This document shows, piece by piece, positions 34,387 through 43,439 of a stretch of 64,000 nt of DNA. Numbering within the stretch: position 1 is the first letter of the stretch; every line of letters begins with the position of its first letter. The notes beneath the pieces were generated by a model. The model worked only from the letters and a program-made list of their open reading frames with translations, did no database searches and had not been told where the DNA came from. The position numbers and the translations under genes are program-made. The stretch lies in NCBI RefSeq assembly GCF_022921095.1, contig NZ_CP095053.1:310001-374000 (forward strand), written 5' to 3'. This DNA is from Hymenobacter aerilatus. GTDB taxonomy: Bacteria > Bacteroidota > Bacteroidia > Cytophagales > Hymenobacteraceae.

Positions 34387-35088
34387 TTATTCCTCGTCGG
34401 TAGCGGCCGCTGTATCAGGCTGCGTGGTGGCCTCGTAGGTGTCAGCATATTTGAAGTCATCGAGCCAGTAGGCTGAGCTAACCACATCAAATACCACCGA
34501 CGTTTCTGCTTGCTGGCTGGGCGTGAGCTGCCAGAGAATAGCTGGAGCTTCGGGAAAGCTATTGCCATCAAGCTGCTCGTGAAACAGGCGCTTCAGAAGC
34601 GTGTTGTCGGGCATACCTTGGGCAAGCAGACGTAGTAGCGGTGCTTCGGGCGCCGTGTCGAAAATAGATAGCGCCGCCGCGTCGGGGGCCGTAAGTTTCA
34701 CCTGAAACTGCACCGCTTCGGCGCGCGGAAACTTACCATTATAGGCGGTGTAGAGTAGTTGTGTGGCCTTGAAAAATCCTTCGTGCTGGTCCAGCTCCGG
34801 GTTTTCTTCCCACAGCTTCTCGGTCAGCATCTGGTGAGCCAGGTTTTCTATCTGGCCTGCCGTCAACTGGTCTTCAAATAGATGTTCCAATACTAGCTGA
34901 GCCGCTTCGGCGGGTTCCAGATCGGTGAGGCTCATCAGGGCCATATCCTTCAGTTCGTTGGGCGCTATTTCGTCGGGATTGTCGTAGCCAGTTCTTACGA
35001 GAAGGGCTTTATAGTCCTGCGGCTGCCAGGAGTTGGGCAGCTCCGTGAGGGTATCAAAAGACAGGCGCTCTACGGTGAATGTATACAT
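34387..35088 (-). CDS. hypothetical protein, unknown
   Basis: 233 residues, acidic, mostly helical, with no signal peptide or membrane segment. Repeated Leu/Ala-rich helices (AEAAQLVLEHLFEDQL, IENLAHQMLTEKLW) and a Gly/Tyr-rich middle are visible. The C-terminal tail is Thr/Ala/Asp-rich and disordered. I do not recognise a family. It is followed by a 13-bp stem-loop and preceded by 389 bp without a gene, so it is likely expressed on its own. Confidence 0.7.
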   Translation of the reverse strand: MYTFTVERLSFDTLTELPNSWQPQDYKALLVRTGYDNPDEIAPNELKDMALMSLTDLEPAEAAQLVLEHLFEDQLTAGQIENLAHQMLTEKLWEENPELDQHEGFFKATQLLYTAYNGKFPRAEAVQFQVKLTAPDAAALSIFDTAPEAPLLRLLAQGMPDNTLLKRLFHEQLDGNSFPEAPAILWQLTPSQQAETSVVFDVVSSAYWLDDFKYADTYEATTQPDTAAATDEE

Positions 35089-35477
35089 GCGAAGGGTAGG
35101 GAAGGTGAAGGTCGTGCCTGGGTTTGTGCAAGGCGTACCGATGAGCTATGTACGGCAAGCAGACCAGATTCGTCGGAAGGCTCGTTGCCAATGCAGATAA
35201 AATATTCATGAGCTATAGGCTAAAACCAAAACGCCTACCTCATCCTGTGAATGGGGAGGAGACGCTCTGACTGCCAAGCGTTTCTTGAGCTGCCGCCGTG
35301 GCTTAGGCAAGGAGGCAGTGCAGACAGTAGGCAAACCAGGCTACTCCGCAGTGGCTCGAGCTACATGGAGTGGGGAATAACCTTGCGCGGAAGCTCGCGT
35401 TGAAATAATCCCTGTTCCCTACCTGCCTTTCTGAGAAGGTACCCAGGAATACATTACACAAACAGCCTTAGAATATC
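35089..35477. other. 389-bp gap between divergent genes
   Basis: No convincing reading frame, RNA fold or repeat seen. It must carry promoters for the 35088 and 35478 genes. AT-rich patches occur near 35195-35235, but no clear promoter pair was found. Confidence 0.4.
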
Positions 35478-35891
35478 ATGCAACATACCCGCACGCTCGA
35501 AGATCTGCTGAATACGCAACAGAAGAAACTCGCCTTTTTTCAGAACCTGCTTTTACTGGCCGCCGCCGATGGTGAGCTGCAAGAAGAAGAAAGCCAGTTT
35601 CTAATTGAAGTAGGCAATCGGATAGGCCTCACGGCCAAAGAAGTAGCGCCCTTAGCCGATAATCTGGCGGTACTCAGCTTCATTGTACCCGCCGATGGAC
35701 CACAGAAAACCCTGGAGCTGCAAACGCTGGTGCAAATGATGTTGCAGGATGGCAACATGGACGCTCGCGAGTACGATCTGTGTCTGGACTACGCGCGGCG
35801 TATTGGCTACAGCAAACAACTGCTCGACGATATGGTCAGTCAATTGTCAGGCAATGGTCCCGTCCCCAATAACCCACCTACGGTAAGCTAA
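35478..35891 (+). CDS. TerB-like (tellurite resistance family) protein
   Basis: 137 residues, all-helical. FFQNLLLLAAADGELQEEE at residues about 20-38 is the TerB hallmark (a helix followed by ADG and acidic residues); a second acidic repeat, MLQDGNMDAREYDLCLDYA, follows at about 90-110. TerB-fold proteins are thought to bind metal or sense envelope stress, and most, including orphan copies like this, have no proven link to tellurite. There are no other ter genes nearby. A 32-bp perfect palindrome follows the gene. Confidence 0.75.
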   Translation: MQHTRTLEDLLNTQQKKLAFFQNLLLLAAADGELQEEESQFLIEVGNRIGLTAKEVAPLADNLAVLSFIVPADGPQKTLELQTLVQMMLQDGNMDAREYDLCLDYARRIGYSKQLLDDMVSQLSGNGPVPNNPPTVS

Positions 35892-35904
35892 GCGAAAACC
35901 GCAC

Positions 35905-35973
35905 GCCTACCCCTACAAAGCAGCAGGTGCCTGATAGCCTGTATCAGGCACCTGCTGCTTTGTAGGGGTAGGC
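35905..35973. terminator. 32-bp perfect palindrome between convergent genes
   Basis: Arms 35905-35936 and 35942-35973 are perfectly complementary around GCCTG. The stem includes CTACAAAGCAGCAGGTGCC. It ends on the stop codon of the minus-strand hydrolase and follows the TerB-like gene by 13 bp, so it may be a bidirectional terminator, though no T-run is present. Confidence 0.65.
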
Positions 35974-36779
35974 TATTGAAAGGGTGCCCGAAAAAACTGG
36001 TTGACTTTTCGGTTGAACTCGTCGGCGTGCTCTTGCAGAGTGCCGTGGCTGCTGTTGGGCACAATCCAGAGCCAGGCGCGGGGTAGGCTCTGGTAAATAG
36101 CCACCGTATGATCGGCCCGAATCACGTCTCGGTCGCCAGCAATGATGAAAGCAGGCGCCTTGATACTGGCTAGCGCTGAAAGCGGCACGTGCGGCTCCTT
36201 CCAATCGAGCAAGAATACTTTCCAGTCGTTTCGGCGCTTGGCGTCGGTGAAAGTCTGGCCCTGGCCTTCGCGGTAGCCGCGGCGCATCTGCTGCCACAGC
36301 TCCGGGGTGAGGGCGGTAGAGTCGGGCCACAGGTTGGCGCCGGTGGCAGCCAGTCGTTTCACTTTGCCAGGGTGGCGTAGGGCCAGCACCAGCGCCGTAA
36401 TGCCGCCGTCGCTCCAACCCAGCACGTAGGCCGAATCGAGACGCAACTGAGTGAGCAGGGCGGCGCAGTCGTCGGCCATCATCTCGAAGCTCAACGAGTC
36501 GCCAGCATCCACGGAGCGGCCGTGGGCGCGGCTGTCGAGCGCAATCACGCGGTAGTGCTTGGCGAAGTAGGGGATGTTTTTCGCAAAGTCTTGGCTGCTA
36601 CCCCCGTTGCCGTGCAATAACAGTAGGGGGGCGCCCGCACCGTAGGTTTCGTAGTATAGCTTCACGCCGCGTACGGTAGCATAGTGGCCGGCGGCGGTAT
36701 TATGGCCGTAGGGTACGGCCTTCTGCCCGTGCACCAACTGGCTCAGTAGCAAAAATAAAAAAGTAATATAGCAGCGCAT
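35973..36779 (-). CDS. secreted alpha/beta hydrolase
   Basis: 268 residues with a signal peptide (ITFLFLLLSQLVHGQ). The nucleophile elbow is LGWSDGG (Ser123), the oxyanion region is LLHGNGGSSQ, the acid is in AGDRDVI and the histidine is in NSSHGT. The ALDSRAHGRS stretch is typical of the family. It is exported to the periplasm; the ester or lactone substrate is unknown. Its stop codon lies at the foot of a long palindrome. Confidence 0.87.
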   Translation of the reverse strand: MRCYITFLFLLLSQLVHGQKAVPYGHNTAAGHYATVRGVKLYYETYGAGAPLLLLHGNGGSSQDFAKNIPYFAKHYRVIALDSRAHGRSVDAGDSLSFEMMADDCAALLTQLRLDSAYVLGWSDGGITALVLALRHPGKVKRLAATGANLWPDSTALTPELWQQMRRGYREGQGQTFTDAKRRNDWKVFLLDWKEPHVPLSALASIKAPAFIIAGDRDVIRADHTVAIYQSLPRAWLWIVPNSSHGTLQEHADEFNRKVNQFFRAPFQ

Positions 36780-36801
36780 AGCAGCAGATTAATAGCCGAA
36801 T

Positions 36802-36910
36802 AGAACGGTCATGCTGAGCGCAGTCGAAGCATCTCTACCGTAGCAGTAATTTAATCGTCAGAAGTTACTCATGGTAGAGATGCTTCGACTGTGCTCAGCA
36901 TGACCGTTCT
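36802..36910. repeat. dispersed hairpin element, family B copy 2
   Basis: Arms AGAACGGTCATGCTGAGC followed by CGAAGCATCTCTACC, with near-complementary right arm. The loop (AGTAATTTAATCGTCAGAAG) differs from the family A loop. It lies between two genes on the same strand. Confidence 0.87.
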
Positions 36911-36936
36911 AACGCAATCCACCCTACCCCCAGCGC

Positions 36937-37959
36937 CTACCTACGCCCCATGTACAGCAGGGTAGACCTCCCGGAAGGACCGTACTTATCGTTAATCAGG
37001 AAATAGCCGCCGCGGTAGGCTGCTAAGCCTTCCCAATTGTAGGTCATATACTCACGAGGTAGCTCAAGCAAGGGCTTCCAACTAATCTTATCGCGTTTGT
37101 AGTGCAGGCTGATGAGGCGGCAGTAGTTCTGATACTTGCCGTTGCCATCCAGCACCAGGCGAGCATTGGGGTCGGTGGGGGTAGGGCGGTACACGCTGTC
37201 GTCGGCGCCGTTGTAGAAGTAGTTGATGGCCGTGAAGCGGTTCTTGCCCTCATACACCAAATCGGTGATGCGGAAGGGTAGGCGCTGTACCGGTACCTGC
37301 TGCGGGATATCGGGCAGGCGAGTGGCGTTGGGGATGCGCAAGGCGTAGTTGTCGTGCCGAAAGTAGTTGTACTCAAAGAACAGCAACAGGCTCTTGTTGT
37401 AGCCCGTAGCCGCCTCGAAACCGGCGTTGTGAATGTGAGAGTTGTCCGTAAGGGCCGGCTTGGGCAGCGGCACCAGGTAGTCCGTATCCAGCACGATGGT
37501 GGCGCTGGCTGCGTGCACCGCGCCTTTGATCAGGTAGCAATAGGTGGAGGGGGTAGTGGTTTCGATGGTGAAATACGCCGTGTCGCCTACCAACGTAATG
37601 CCCTCCAGCCCCTCGTATTCCTGACAAGCCGAGTCGAGGCGGGCGCGTATCTTATCCAGGTGCTGGATAGCGTATTTCTGATACGTCAGCGCCTGCGTGG
37701 TATCTGCCAACTGCCGGTCCAGGCTGGGTAGGTCGATGCCGTACACCTTAGCCTCCGCCCGGTCCTGCAACCGGCTCTCGGAGAGTAATAGCAGTTGATT
37801 GCCGTAGGTAAACAGCCCAGAAAACTGGTTGTTGCGGTCGGCTATTTCTGCGGGTAGGCGGAGCGTGTGGATGCTGAGCGGAGCTTTCCGCTGGGCGCTG
37901 GTCAACGTGGCGGGTAGGAGAAGCAGCAGGACAAGAGCAATCCGGTAAGAACGCAGCAT
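36937..37959 (-). CDS. secreted protein, phytase-type esterase-like
   Basis: 340 residues with a signal peptide (IALVLLLLLPATLTSAQ). Two Glu-Gly elements, EGLEGITL and WEGLAAYRGG, and a C-terminal FLINDKYG fit the propeller repeats of the 'esterase-like activity of phytase' family. Catalytic residues cannot be assigned from the sequence alone. Periplasmic or surface location is expected. The family call is tentative. Confidence 0.55.
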   Translation of the reverse strand: MLRSYRIALVLLLLLPATLTSAQRKAPLSIHTLRLPAEIADRNNQFSGLFTYGNQLLLLSESRLQDRAEAKVYGIDLPSLDRQLADTTQALTYQKYAIQHLDKIRARLDSACQEYEGLEGITLVGDTAYFTIETTTPSTYCYLIKGAVHAASATIVLDTDYLVPLPKPALTDNSHIHNAGFEAATGYNKSLLLFFEYNYFRHDNYALRIPNATRLPDIPQQVPVQRLPFRITDLVYEGKNRFTAINYFYNGADDSVYRPTPTDPNARLVLDGNGKYQNYCRLISLHYKRDKISWKPLLELPREYMTYNWEGLAAYRGGYFLINDKYGPSGRSTLLYMGRR

Positions 37960-38089
37960 CGGCAGGAGCAGTTAGGGCAAAGCAACGTGCAAAGATTGCC
38001 AAGCGCCCGCCCGGCTCCAACTTCTGCGTGACTAACTCCATCAGCGTACTGCAATTCGGGGCTAATTTTCCAGTGTAGTTCGGTAGCCT

Positions 38090-38223
38090 CTATGCCTGCG
38101 GTAGTACAGGTGGCGTTTGGTAATGCGCTTGCAGTAGATTCGTCAGGTGCGCTTCCAGCAGGCTCTCCAGGCTGCGGCCCGTTGGACTAAGTCGTCGGGT
38201 AGGGTGATAGTGAGCTGGGTCAT
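38090..38223 (-). pseudogene. degenerate antitoxin-like gene (ribbon-helix-helix / VapB type)
   Basis: From the ATG at 38223 the frame reads MTQLTITLPDDLVQRA, the start of a small DNA-binding antitoxin. It stops after 26 codons (TGA at 38143-38145). In another frame, entered near 38170, the reading resumes as LESLLEAHLTNLLQAHY and ends at a TAG at 38090-38092. The two pieces joined make a normal small antitoxin, so a frameshift or small deletion is inferred. No partner toxin is adjacent. Confidence 0.6.
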
Positions 38224-38306
38224 GGCGGTAGTGGTTGGGTAAGGAAGACAGCTGCTATTATGTAATTTAGAATCTTGAATCTTCGGCGACACTTACCTAC
38301 TGCAAC

Positions 38307-39173
38307 ATGGGATTATTTGACTTCTTCAAAAAAGAAACTAAACCGGATAAGCAAGAGGAAGATACTGTGGAAAATGTTCCGCAAATGCTTTACGCCAAGC
38401 TCTTGTTTGCTGATGAAATACAATTAGATAAAGAGCGAATAGTTGCTGAGTTACGAAAGGAGTTTAAAAATTTTGAAGAAGCAGATAATCTAGAGCGCAC
38501 CTTACTCTATATCTTTTCTGATTATGTATTTAATTATCAAGATGGTGGTGTTCCAGCACAAGGCGCACTATTTATGGCAGAAGATTCAACGTTTGACCCG
38601 CAATCCGTAGCGGTAGCGTTGACCCAGAGCTGGCATTGGCCTGAGGCTGCGGATGTTATTAAAACATGTAAACAGGAATGTTTGGTTACCGATTTTATGT
38701 CGCGCGGCTTAGATTACGAAAAGCGCGTGGAGTACTTCCAAAAATTCCTCTCGGCCCTAATCAAAGCTACCAAACCACAGGCGGTTTATTTTACGCAGAG
38801 CGATAAGCTGGTAGAGCCATTTGCCTATGTATTCGCTCTGGCAGAGGAAGAACCAGATGTGCTGAATGGATTGGTAAACGTGCGCTTTTTTAATGTCGCT
38901 AATAGCACGGAGGAGGAAATGTTTGTGGATACATTAGGACTGCATTCCTTAGGTCTGCCAGATTTTCAGATTCGTTTTCGGGATTTTGAACCGAACGAAG
39001 TAGTAGGTAAACTGTGGAGTTATGCTAACTACATTTATCAAAACGGAGCTGTCATCGAACCAGGAAATACAATTCAAGGTCTCTCGGTGAACGACAAGTG
39101 GACCTGCTATTACGCTGATGCGGCAGTAGCACCTACGCGCATTGTCATCGATTTGGAAACACAGGCTTCATAA
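38307..39173 (+). CDS. DUF4261 domain-containing protein
   Basis: 288 residues. The N-terminus MGLFDFFKK plus a charged linker precedes a body that ends with the DUF4261 signature near residues 235-275 (NEVVGKLWSYANYIYQNG, then PGNTIQGL). No signal peptide or membrane helix. Codon usage is visibly more AT-rich (AAA, GAA, TTT, ATA) than the neighbours, suggesting later acquisition. It follows a broken antitoxin-like gene and converges on an ABC transporter with a 7-bp gap. The function of DUF4261 is unknown; some occurrences sit in effector or immunity contexts. Family good, role unknown. Confidence 0.8.
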   Translation: MGLFDFFKKETKPDKQEEDTVENVPQMLYAKLLFADEIQLDKERIVAELRKEFKNFEEADNLERTLLYIFSDYVFNYQDGGVPAQGALFMAEDSTFDPQSVAVALTQSWHWPEAADVIKTCKQECLVTDFMSRGLDYEKRVEYFQKFLSALIKATKPQAVYFTQSDKLVEPFAYVFALAEEEPDVLNGLVNVRFFNVANSTEEEMFVDTLGLHSLGLPDFQIRFRDFEPNEVVGKLWSYANYIYQNGAVIEPGNTIQGLSVNDKWTCYYADAAVAPTRIVIDLETQAS

Positions 39174-39180
39174 TTCTTTT

Positions 39181-40992
39181 CTACCCCGCCGTATCTGCCA
39201 CCTCATCCCCATCATCCACCAGCACCCGCGCCAGCTTCTCGATATTAAGGCTCCGCGCTGAGGCATCGAAGATTTCGCGGTAGGTCCCTTTTAGATCGTA
39301 TAGCTCGTCGTGGGTGCCGCTTTCCACCATGCGGCCTTGCTTCATCACGTAGATGCAGTCCGAATCTACGATTTGGGCGAGGCTGTGGGAGATGATGACC
39401 ACCGTGCGGCCTTGCTTGATGGCATCAAGGGAATTTTTGATTTGCTCGGTGGCAATGGCGTCGAGGGAGGCCGTGGGCTCGTCGAGGAAGATGATGGGCG
39501 GGTTTTTCAGGAACAGGCGCGCAATGGCAATGCGCTGCTGCTGCCCGCCCGAGAGCTGCTGAGCGTCGCTCTGGTACTGCTGGGGTAGGGCCACAATCTG
39601 GTCGTGGAGGTAGGCGCTGCGGGCAGCGGCCTGCACCTGCTCAAAGCTAGCCGAGAAGTTGCCGTAGCGGATATTCTCCTCAATGGTGCCCTTGAAAATG
39701 TGGTTTTTCTGTAGCACCAGGCCCAAGCTCTGGCGCAGGGCGTGGGTGTCGTAGTCGCACAGGGGCTGGCCGTCGAGGGTGAGCGTGCCGCTGTCGGGCG
39801 TGTAGAACTTGCAAAGCAGGTTGATAATGGTGCTCTTGCCGGCGCCCGAGAGGCCTACCAGCGCCGTGGTCTTGCCAGCTTCAATGCGCATGTTTACCCC
39901 GTGCAGGGCGGCCGTGCCGCTGGGGTAGGCAAACGACACATCGTGCAGCTCGAAGGTGCCGTGCAGGTGGTCGGGGAGGAGGGCACCGGTAGGCTCGGTC
40001 TGGTCCTCGGCGTCGAGGATGCTGAAGAAACCCTCGGAGTAGGTGAGGGCGTCGTTCATCTCGTCGTAGATGCGGTGCAGTTGTCGGATGGGCGCCGACA
40101 CGTTGTTGAACAGCAGAATGTGGAACATAATGGCCCCAATACTGATCTGCCGGTCGAGCACCAGGTAGGCCGTCAGGATGATGATGAGCACCACGCCTAC
40201 CTGCTCCACAAAGGTCTTGAGGCCGTCGTAGAGAAAGTTGGTTTTGCGCGTTTGGAGCTGGGCCGTTACCAGCTGCTGTTGCAGACCATTCTGCTTTTCC
40301 TCCTCATAATCTTCGCGCACAAAGCTCTTGATGACCACCGCCGAATCAATAATATTGACGAGGCCCTGGTTTTTCTCCTCGCGCAGGCGGCGCAGCGTGC
40401 GCCGCACCCCGTTGAGCTTATCGGCCTGGGCGTAGCTAAGCCAGAAGTAGATGGGTAGGATGAGCACGGCCGTGATTCCCACGTACACGTTGGCAAAAAA
40501 CATGACTACCAGCGCCACCACGGCATTGGCAAACAGCGGCAGAATGTCGATGAAGAAGTTCTGCACCAGCTTCATCAGGCTCTCCACGCCCCGGTCGATG
40601 CGGGTTTGGAGCTTGCCCGTCTGGTTGCCGCCGCTAGCGTAAAAGCCCAATTGGTAACTCAGTATCTTATGAATAGCGGCCTGCGAGAGAGTAGTGGAAA
40701 TGCTAATGCGAATCCGCTCCCCGTAGAACTTCTGCCCAAACTGGATGAAGGCATTCACTACCTCCTTCACCAATAGCACCGCGCTAATGCCCGCCAGCAG
40801 CGTAGCGCCCTGTGCCAAGGCTTGGTTCCGGTTGAGCATGGTTTGCACCGTATCCACGGTGTAGCGCAGCACAAACGGATTCACCTGCGCCGCCAGCGAC
40901 CCGACTAGTGTGAGTAACAAGGTGCCCAGCACCAGCCGCCAGTAGGGCCGGACGTAGGGTAGGAGGCGTTGGATAATTTGCCAGAGGCTCAT
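39181..40992 (-). CDS. ABC transporter, fused permease and ATPase (exporter)
   Basis: 603 residues: a six-helix transmembrane domain (about 1-320) followed by an ATPase domain with Walker A GLSGAGKST, signature LSGGQQQR, Walker B IIFLDEP and the switch His in VIISHS. It is a type IV exporter half-transporter that should dimerise; MsbA-like lipid or drug export is the usual role of this group, but the substrate is not determined. No partner transporter lies nearby. Identification of the class is secure. Confidence 0.93.
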   Translation of the reverse strand: MSLWQIIQRLLPYVRPYWRLVLGTLLLTLVGSLAAQVNPFVLRYTVDTVQTMLNRNQALAQGATLLAGISAVLLVKEVVNAFIQFGQKFYGERIRISISTTLSQAAIHKILSYQLGFYASGGNQTGKLQTRIDRGVESLMKLVQNFFIDILPLFANAVVALVVMFFANVYVGITAVLILPIYFWLSYAQADKLNGVRRTLRRLREEKNQGLVNIIDSAVVIKSFVREDYEEEKQNGLQQQLVTAQLQTRKTNFLYDGLKTFVEQVGVVLIIILTAYLVLDRQISIGAIMFHILLFNNVSAPIRQLHRIYDEMNDALTYSEGFFSILDAEDQTEPTGALLPDHLHGTFELHDVSFAYPSGTAALHGVNMRIEAGKTTALVGLSGAGKSTIINLLCKFYTPDSGTLTLDGQPLCDYDTHALRQSLGLVLQKNHIFKGTIEENIRYGNFSASFEQVQAAARSAYLHDQIVALPQQYQSDAQQLSGGQQQRIAIARLFLKNPPIIFLDEPTASLDAIATEQIKNSLDAIKQGRTVVIISHSLAQIVDSDCIYVMKQGRMVESGTHDELYDLKGTYREIFDASARSLNIEKLARVLVDDGDEVADTAG

Positions 40993-41293
40993 GCGAATCG
41001 GCTTGGAGGAGAAGTAGCCGGTTAGACGCGGGAGCAGGGCGTGGGGTTATTCAGTAGCTAGATAGCCGCGCTCTACCAACGAACGTTTGTGTATGCTTGC
41101 AATTGATTCCAGCAGAGTAGTAGTTAGAACAATAGTAGTTTTCTCATGCAATAGCAGCCGGCAAAGGAAATGCTGCTGATCCAGAAAAATCAGGGGTAGG
41201 AAATGCTGTTCAGGCTGTCAGCTGCGCTATTTTTACAGCAGCAGTCTGCCTGCTTGGCCACACCTTTTCTGTCATTTCGTCTTTGCTCTGGGC
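40993..41293. other. gap between ABC exporter and TPR kinase genes
   Basis: About 300 bp between divergent genes with no supported reading frame. A small palindrome (CTGATCC...AATCAG) occurs near 41170. No promoter pair could be assigned with confidence. Confidence 0.35.
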
Positions 41294-43366
41294 ATGAAGC
41301 ACCGTCTACTTTTCTTGTGCTGGTGGGCGATGCTGCTAACCGGAACAGCGCGGGCCCAAAGTCCGCAAACAAAGGCACTACACCAAGCTCTGGCCCAAGC
41401 CACTGCCGATACCAGCCGGGTGCTGCTGCTGGCCGACCTCAGCGCTTCCTACCGCTACTCCCGCCTCGACTCGGTGCAGTATTACGCCCGGCAGGGGCTG
41501 CGCCTGGCTCAGCAGTTGTCCTACCCCAAGGGCGAGGGGCGGTGCCTGTCGCGCATTGGGATGCTGCTGGGCGAGTGGGGCAATCTGCCCCAGGCCCTGC
41601 GGGTGAACCTGCAGGCTCTGCGCCTCAACGAGGCCGGCCACGACCAGGAAGGCACTGCCCGCACCCTCAACCAAACCGGCCTGCTCTACTACGCTCTCGA
41701 CGATGGCCAGCCTGCGCTAGACTATTTTTTCCAGGCGCAGCGCATCTATGAAAAAGGTATTGGCGACGATTCGCAGCTGATCAGTGTGCTCACCAATATC
41801 GGCACCAGCTACATGCTGCTGAATCGGCTGGACGCGGCCGAGCTGTTTCTGCGACGCGCGTATGGGCTGACGGTTCGCTCACGCACGGTAGGCCATAGCT
41901 GCTGGGGCACCCCACTACCCTACGTACTGCGTGAAATGGGACTGCTGGCCAGCATGCGGAATCAGCCAGATAAAGCCATGCGTTACTACCACCTGAGCGC
42001 CCAGGCGGCCGTGCCCGAAAACGACCGGCGCAGCCAGAGTCGGGCCTACCAGTATTTGGCCGAGCTATATCAGCTCCGCCAGCAGCCAGACTCCAGCATC
42101 TACTACGCCCGCAAAGCCCTGGCCGTGGGGCAGTCGTTGCCGTTTATGGTAGGTGTGATGCGCAACAGCAACTTGTTGGCTGCACTCTTTACCAACCGCG
42201 GACAAAACGATAGCACGCTGAAATACATGCGCATTATGGTAGCCGCGGCCGATAGTCTGCACAATCCGCAGCGCATCAAGCAGCTGGACGCTATTGGCTT
42301 TGCTGAGCAGCAGCGCTTGCAGCTGCTGGAAGAGAGACAGGCGCAACTGCAACAGCACATACGGGTAGCTGTGTTGGTGGCGGTGGTAAGTGTGCTGGCA
42401 CTGGCTACGTTGCTGCTCTGGCGCAGAAACCGGGTGCAGCGCTTGGCCAACCATCGATTGCAGGGCCTCAACGCGAAAATATCGCGGCAGGCCTCCGAGC
42501 TTACCCAGCAGCGCGACGAACTGGGCCGCACCCTGCAAGAACTGAAGATAGCCCAGAGCCAGCTGGTACTGCGCGAGCGAATGGCCGCCCTGGGCGACCT
42601 CATGAACGGCGTGGCCCAGGAGGTGCGCCACCCTGTGCAGCGCGTGCGCGAGCTGGCCGGCATCAGCGAGCAGCTGTGCCAGGAGCTGCGCGGCGAGTTT
42701 TCCCGGTGCGCCACCTACCTGGAAGACGGGGAATATCTGGATGAGATGCTGCAAAACCTGGCCCAGCACCAGACCAATATTGTGCAGGCCGGCCAGCGAG
42801 CCGATGTGATTGTACGCGGTATGCTGGAATATGCCAGCGCCCAGCCGGGGCCGCGCCAACCCACCGCCCTCAACGGGTTTGCCGAGGACTACCTGCGCAT
42901 CACCTACCACGACCTGCGCGCTAAGCACCGCTACCTTGCGGTGGCCCTGTTTTTTGAGCTTGACCCGGCCGTGGGCAGCGTACCCGTGGTGCGCCACGAC
43001 CTAGGTAGGGCGCTGATCGGCTTGTTTGCCAACGCGTTCTACGCCGTGCAGCAGCGCCAGCAGCAGCTGCCCGGCGAAGAGTACGTGCCGCAGGTGAAGC
43101 TAAGCACCAAACGCACCGCAGGGCAGGTGGAAATCCGGGTGCGCGACAACGGGCCGGGTATTCCGGCGGCCGACCTACCCAATATTTTCCAACGCTTCTT
43201 CACCACCAAGCCCGCCGGCGAGGGCACGGGGCTGGGCCTGTCGCTAAGCTACGACATCATCACGCGAGGCCACGGCGGCACGCTCACAGTAGAGAGCGAG
43301 GTAGGAGAGTGCACGGAGTTCTGCGTCACGCTGCCGGATGCCGAGATGAACCCGGCGCAACCGTAA
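41294..43366 (+). CDS. TPR sensor histidine kinase with degenerate phospho-acceptor site
   Basis: 690 residues: a signal peptide (ending ARAQS), tetratricopeptide repeats (about 45-330), a membrane helix (357-377), a coiled coil (about 385-430), a dimerisation region and a HATPase domain. ATP-binding motifs are intact (NAFYAV, VRDNGPGIP, FFTTKPAGEGTGLGLSLSY). At the H-box, where the family reads AHExxNP, this protein has AQEVRHP: Gln442 replaces the acceptor His and His446 sits where Asn is usual. No response regulator is adjacent. The M28 peptidase follows 73 bp downstream. Confidence 0.88.
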   Translation: MKHRLLFLCWWAMLLTGTARAQSPQTKALHQALAQATADTSRVLLLADLSASYRYSRLDSVQYYARQGLRLAQQLSYPKGEGRCLSRIGMLLGEWGNLPQALRVNLQALRLNEAGHDQEGTARTLNQTGLLYYALDDGQPALDYFFQAQRIYEKGIGDDSQLISVLTNIGTSYMLLNRLDAAELFLRRAYGLTVRSRTVGHSCWGTPLPYVLREMGLLASMRNQPDKAMRYYHLSAQAAVPENDRRSQSRAYQYLAELYQLRQQPDSSIYYARKALAVGQSLPFMVGVMRNSNLLAALFTNRGQNDSTLKYMRIMVAAADSLHNPQRIKQLDAIGFAEQQRLQLLEERQAQLQQHIRVAVLVAVVSVLALATLLLWRRNRVQRLANHRLQGLNAKISRQASELTQQRDELGRTLQELKIAQSQLVLRERMAALGDLMNGVAQEVRHPVQRVRELAGISEQLCQELRGEFSRCATYLEDGEYLDEMLQNLAQHQTNIVQAGQRADVIVRGMLEYASAQPGPRQPTALNGFAEDYLRITYHDLRAKHRYLAVALFFELDPAVGSVPVVRHDLGRALIGLFANAFYAVQQRQQQLPGEEYVPQVKLSTKRTAGQVEIRVRDNGPGIPAADLPNIFQRFFTTKPAGEGTGLGLSLSYDIITRGHGGTLTVESEVGECTEFCVTLPDAEMNPAQP

Positions 43367-43439
43367 TGCAGGTTCTGTGTCCCTCATCCGCGGCCACCGT
43401 GCGCCGCGTTCTGTTCCAAAACCATTCTTCGCGAAGAGT

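Noticed and set aside
35478-35891. Tellurite resistance locus
   Set aside because: Only one TerB-like gene is present; no terC, terD or terZ homologue is nearby.
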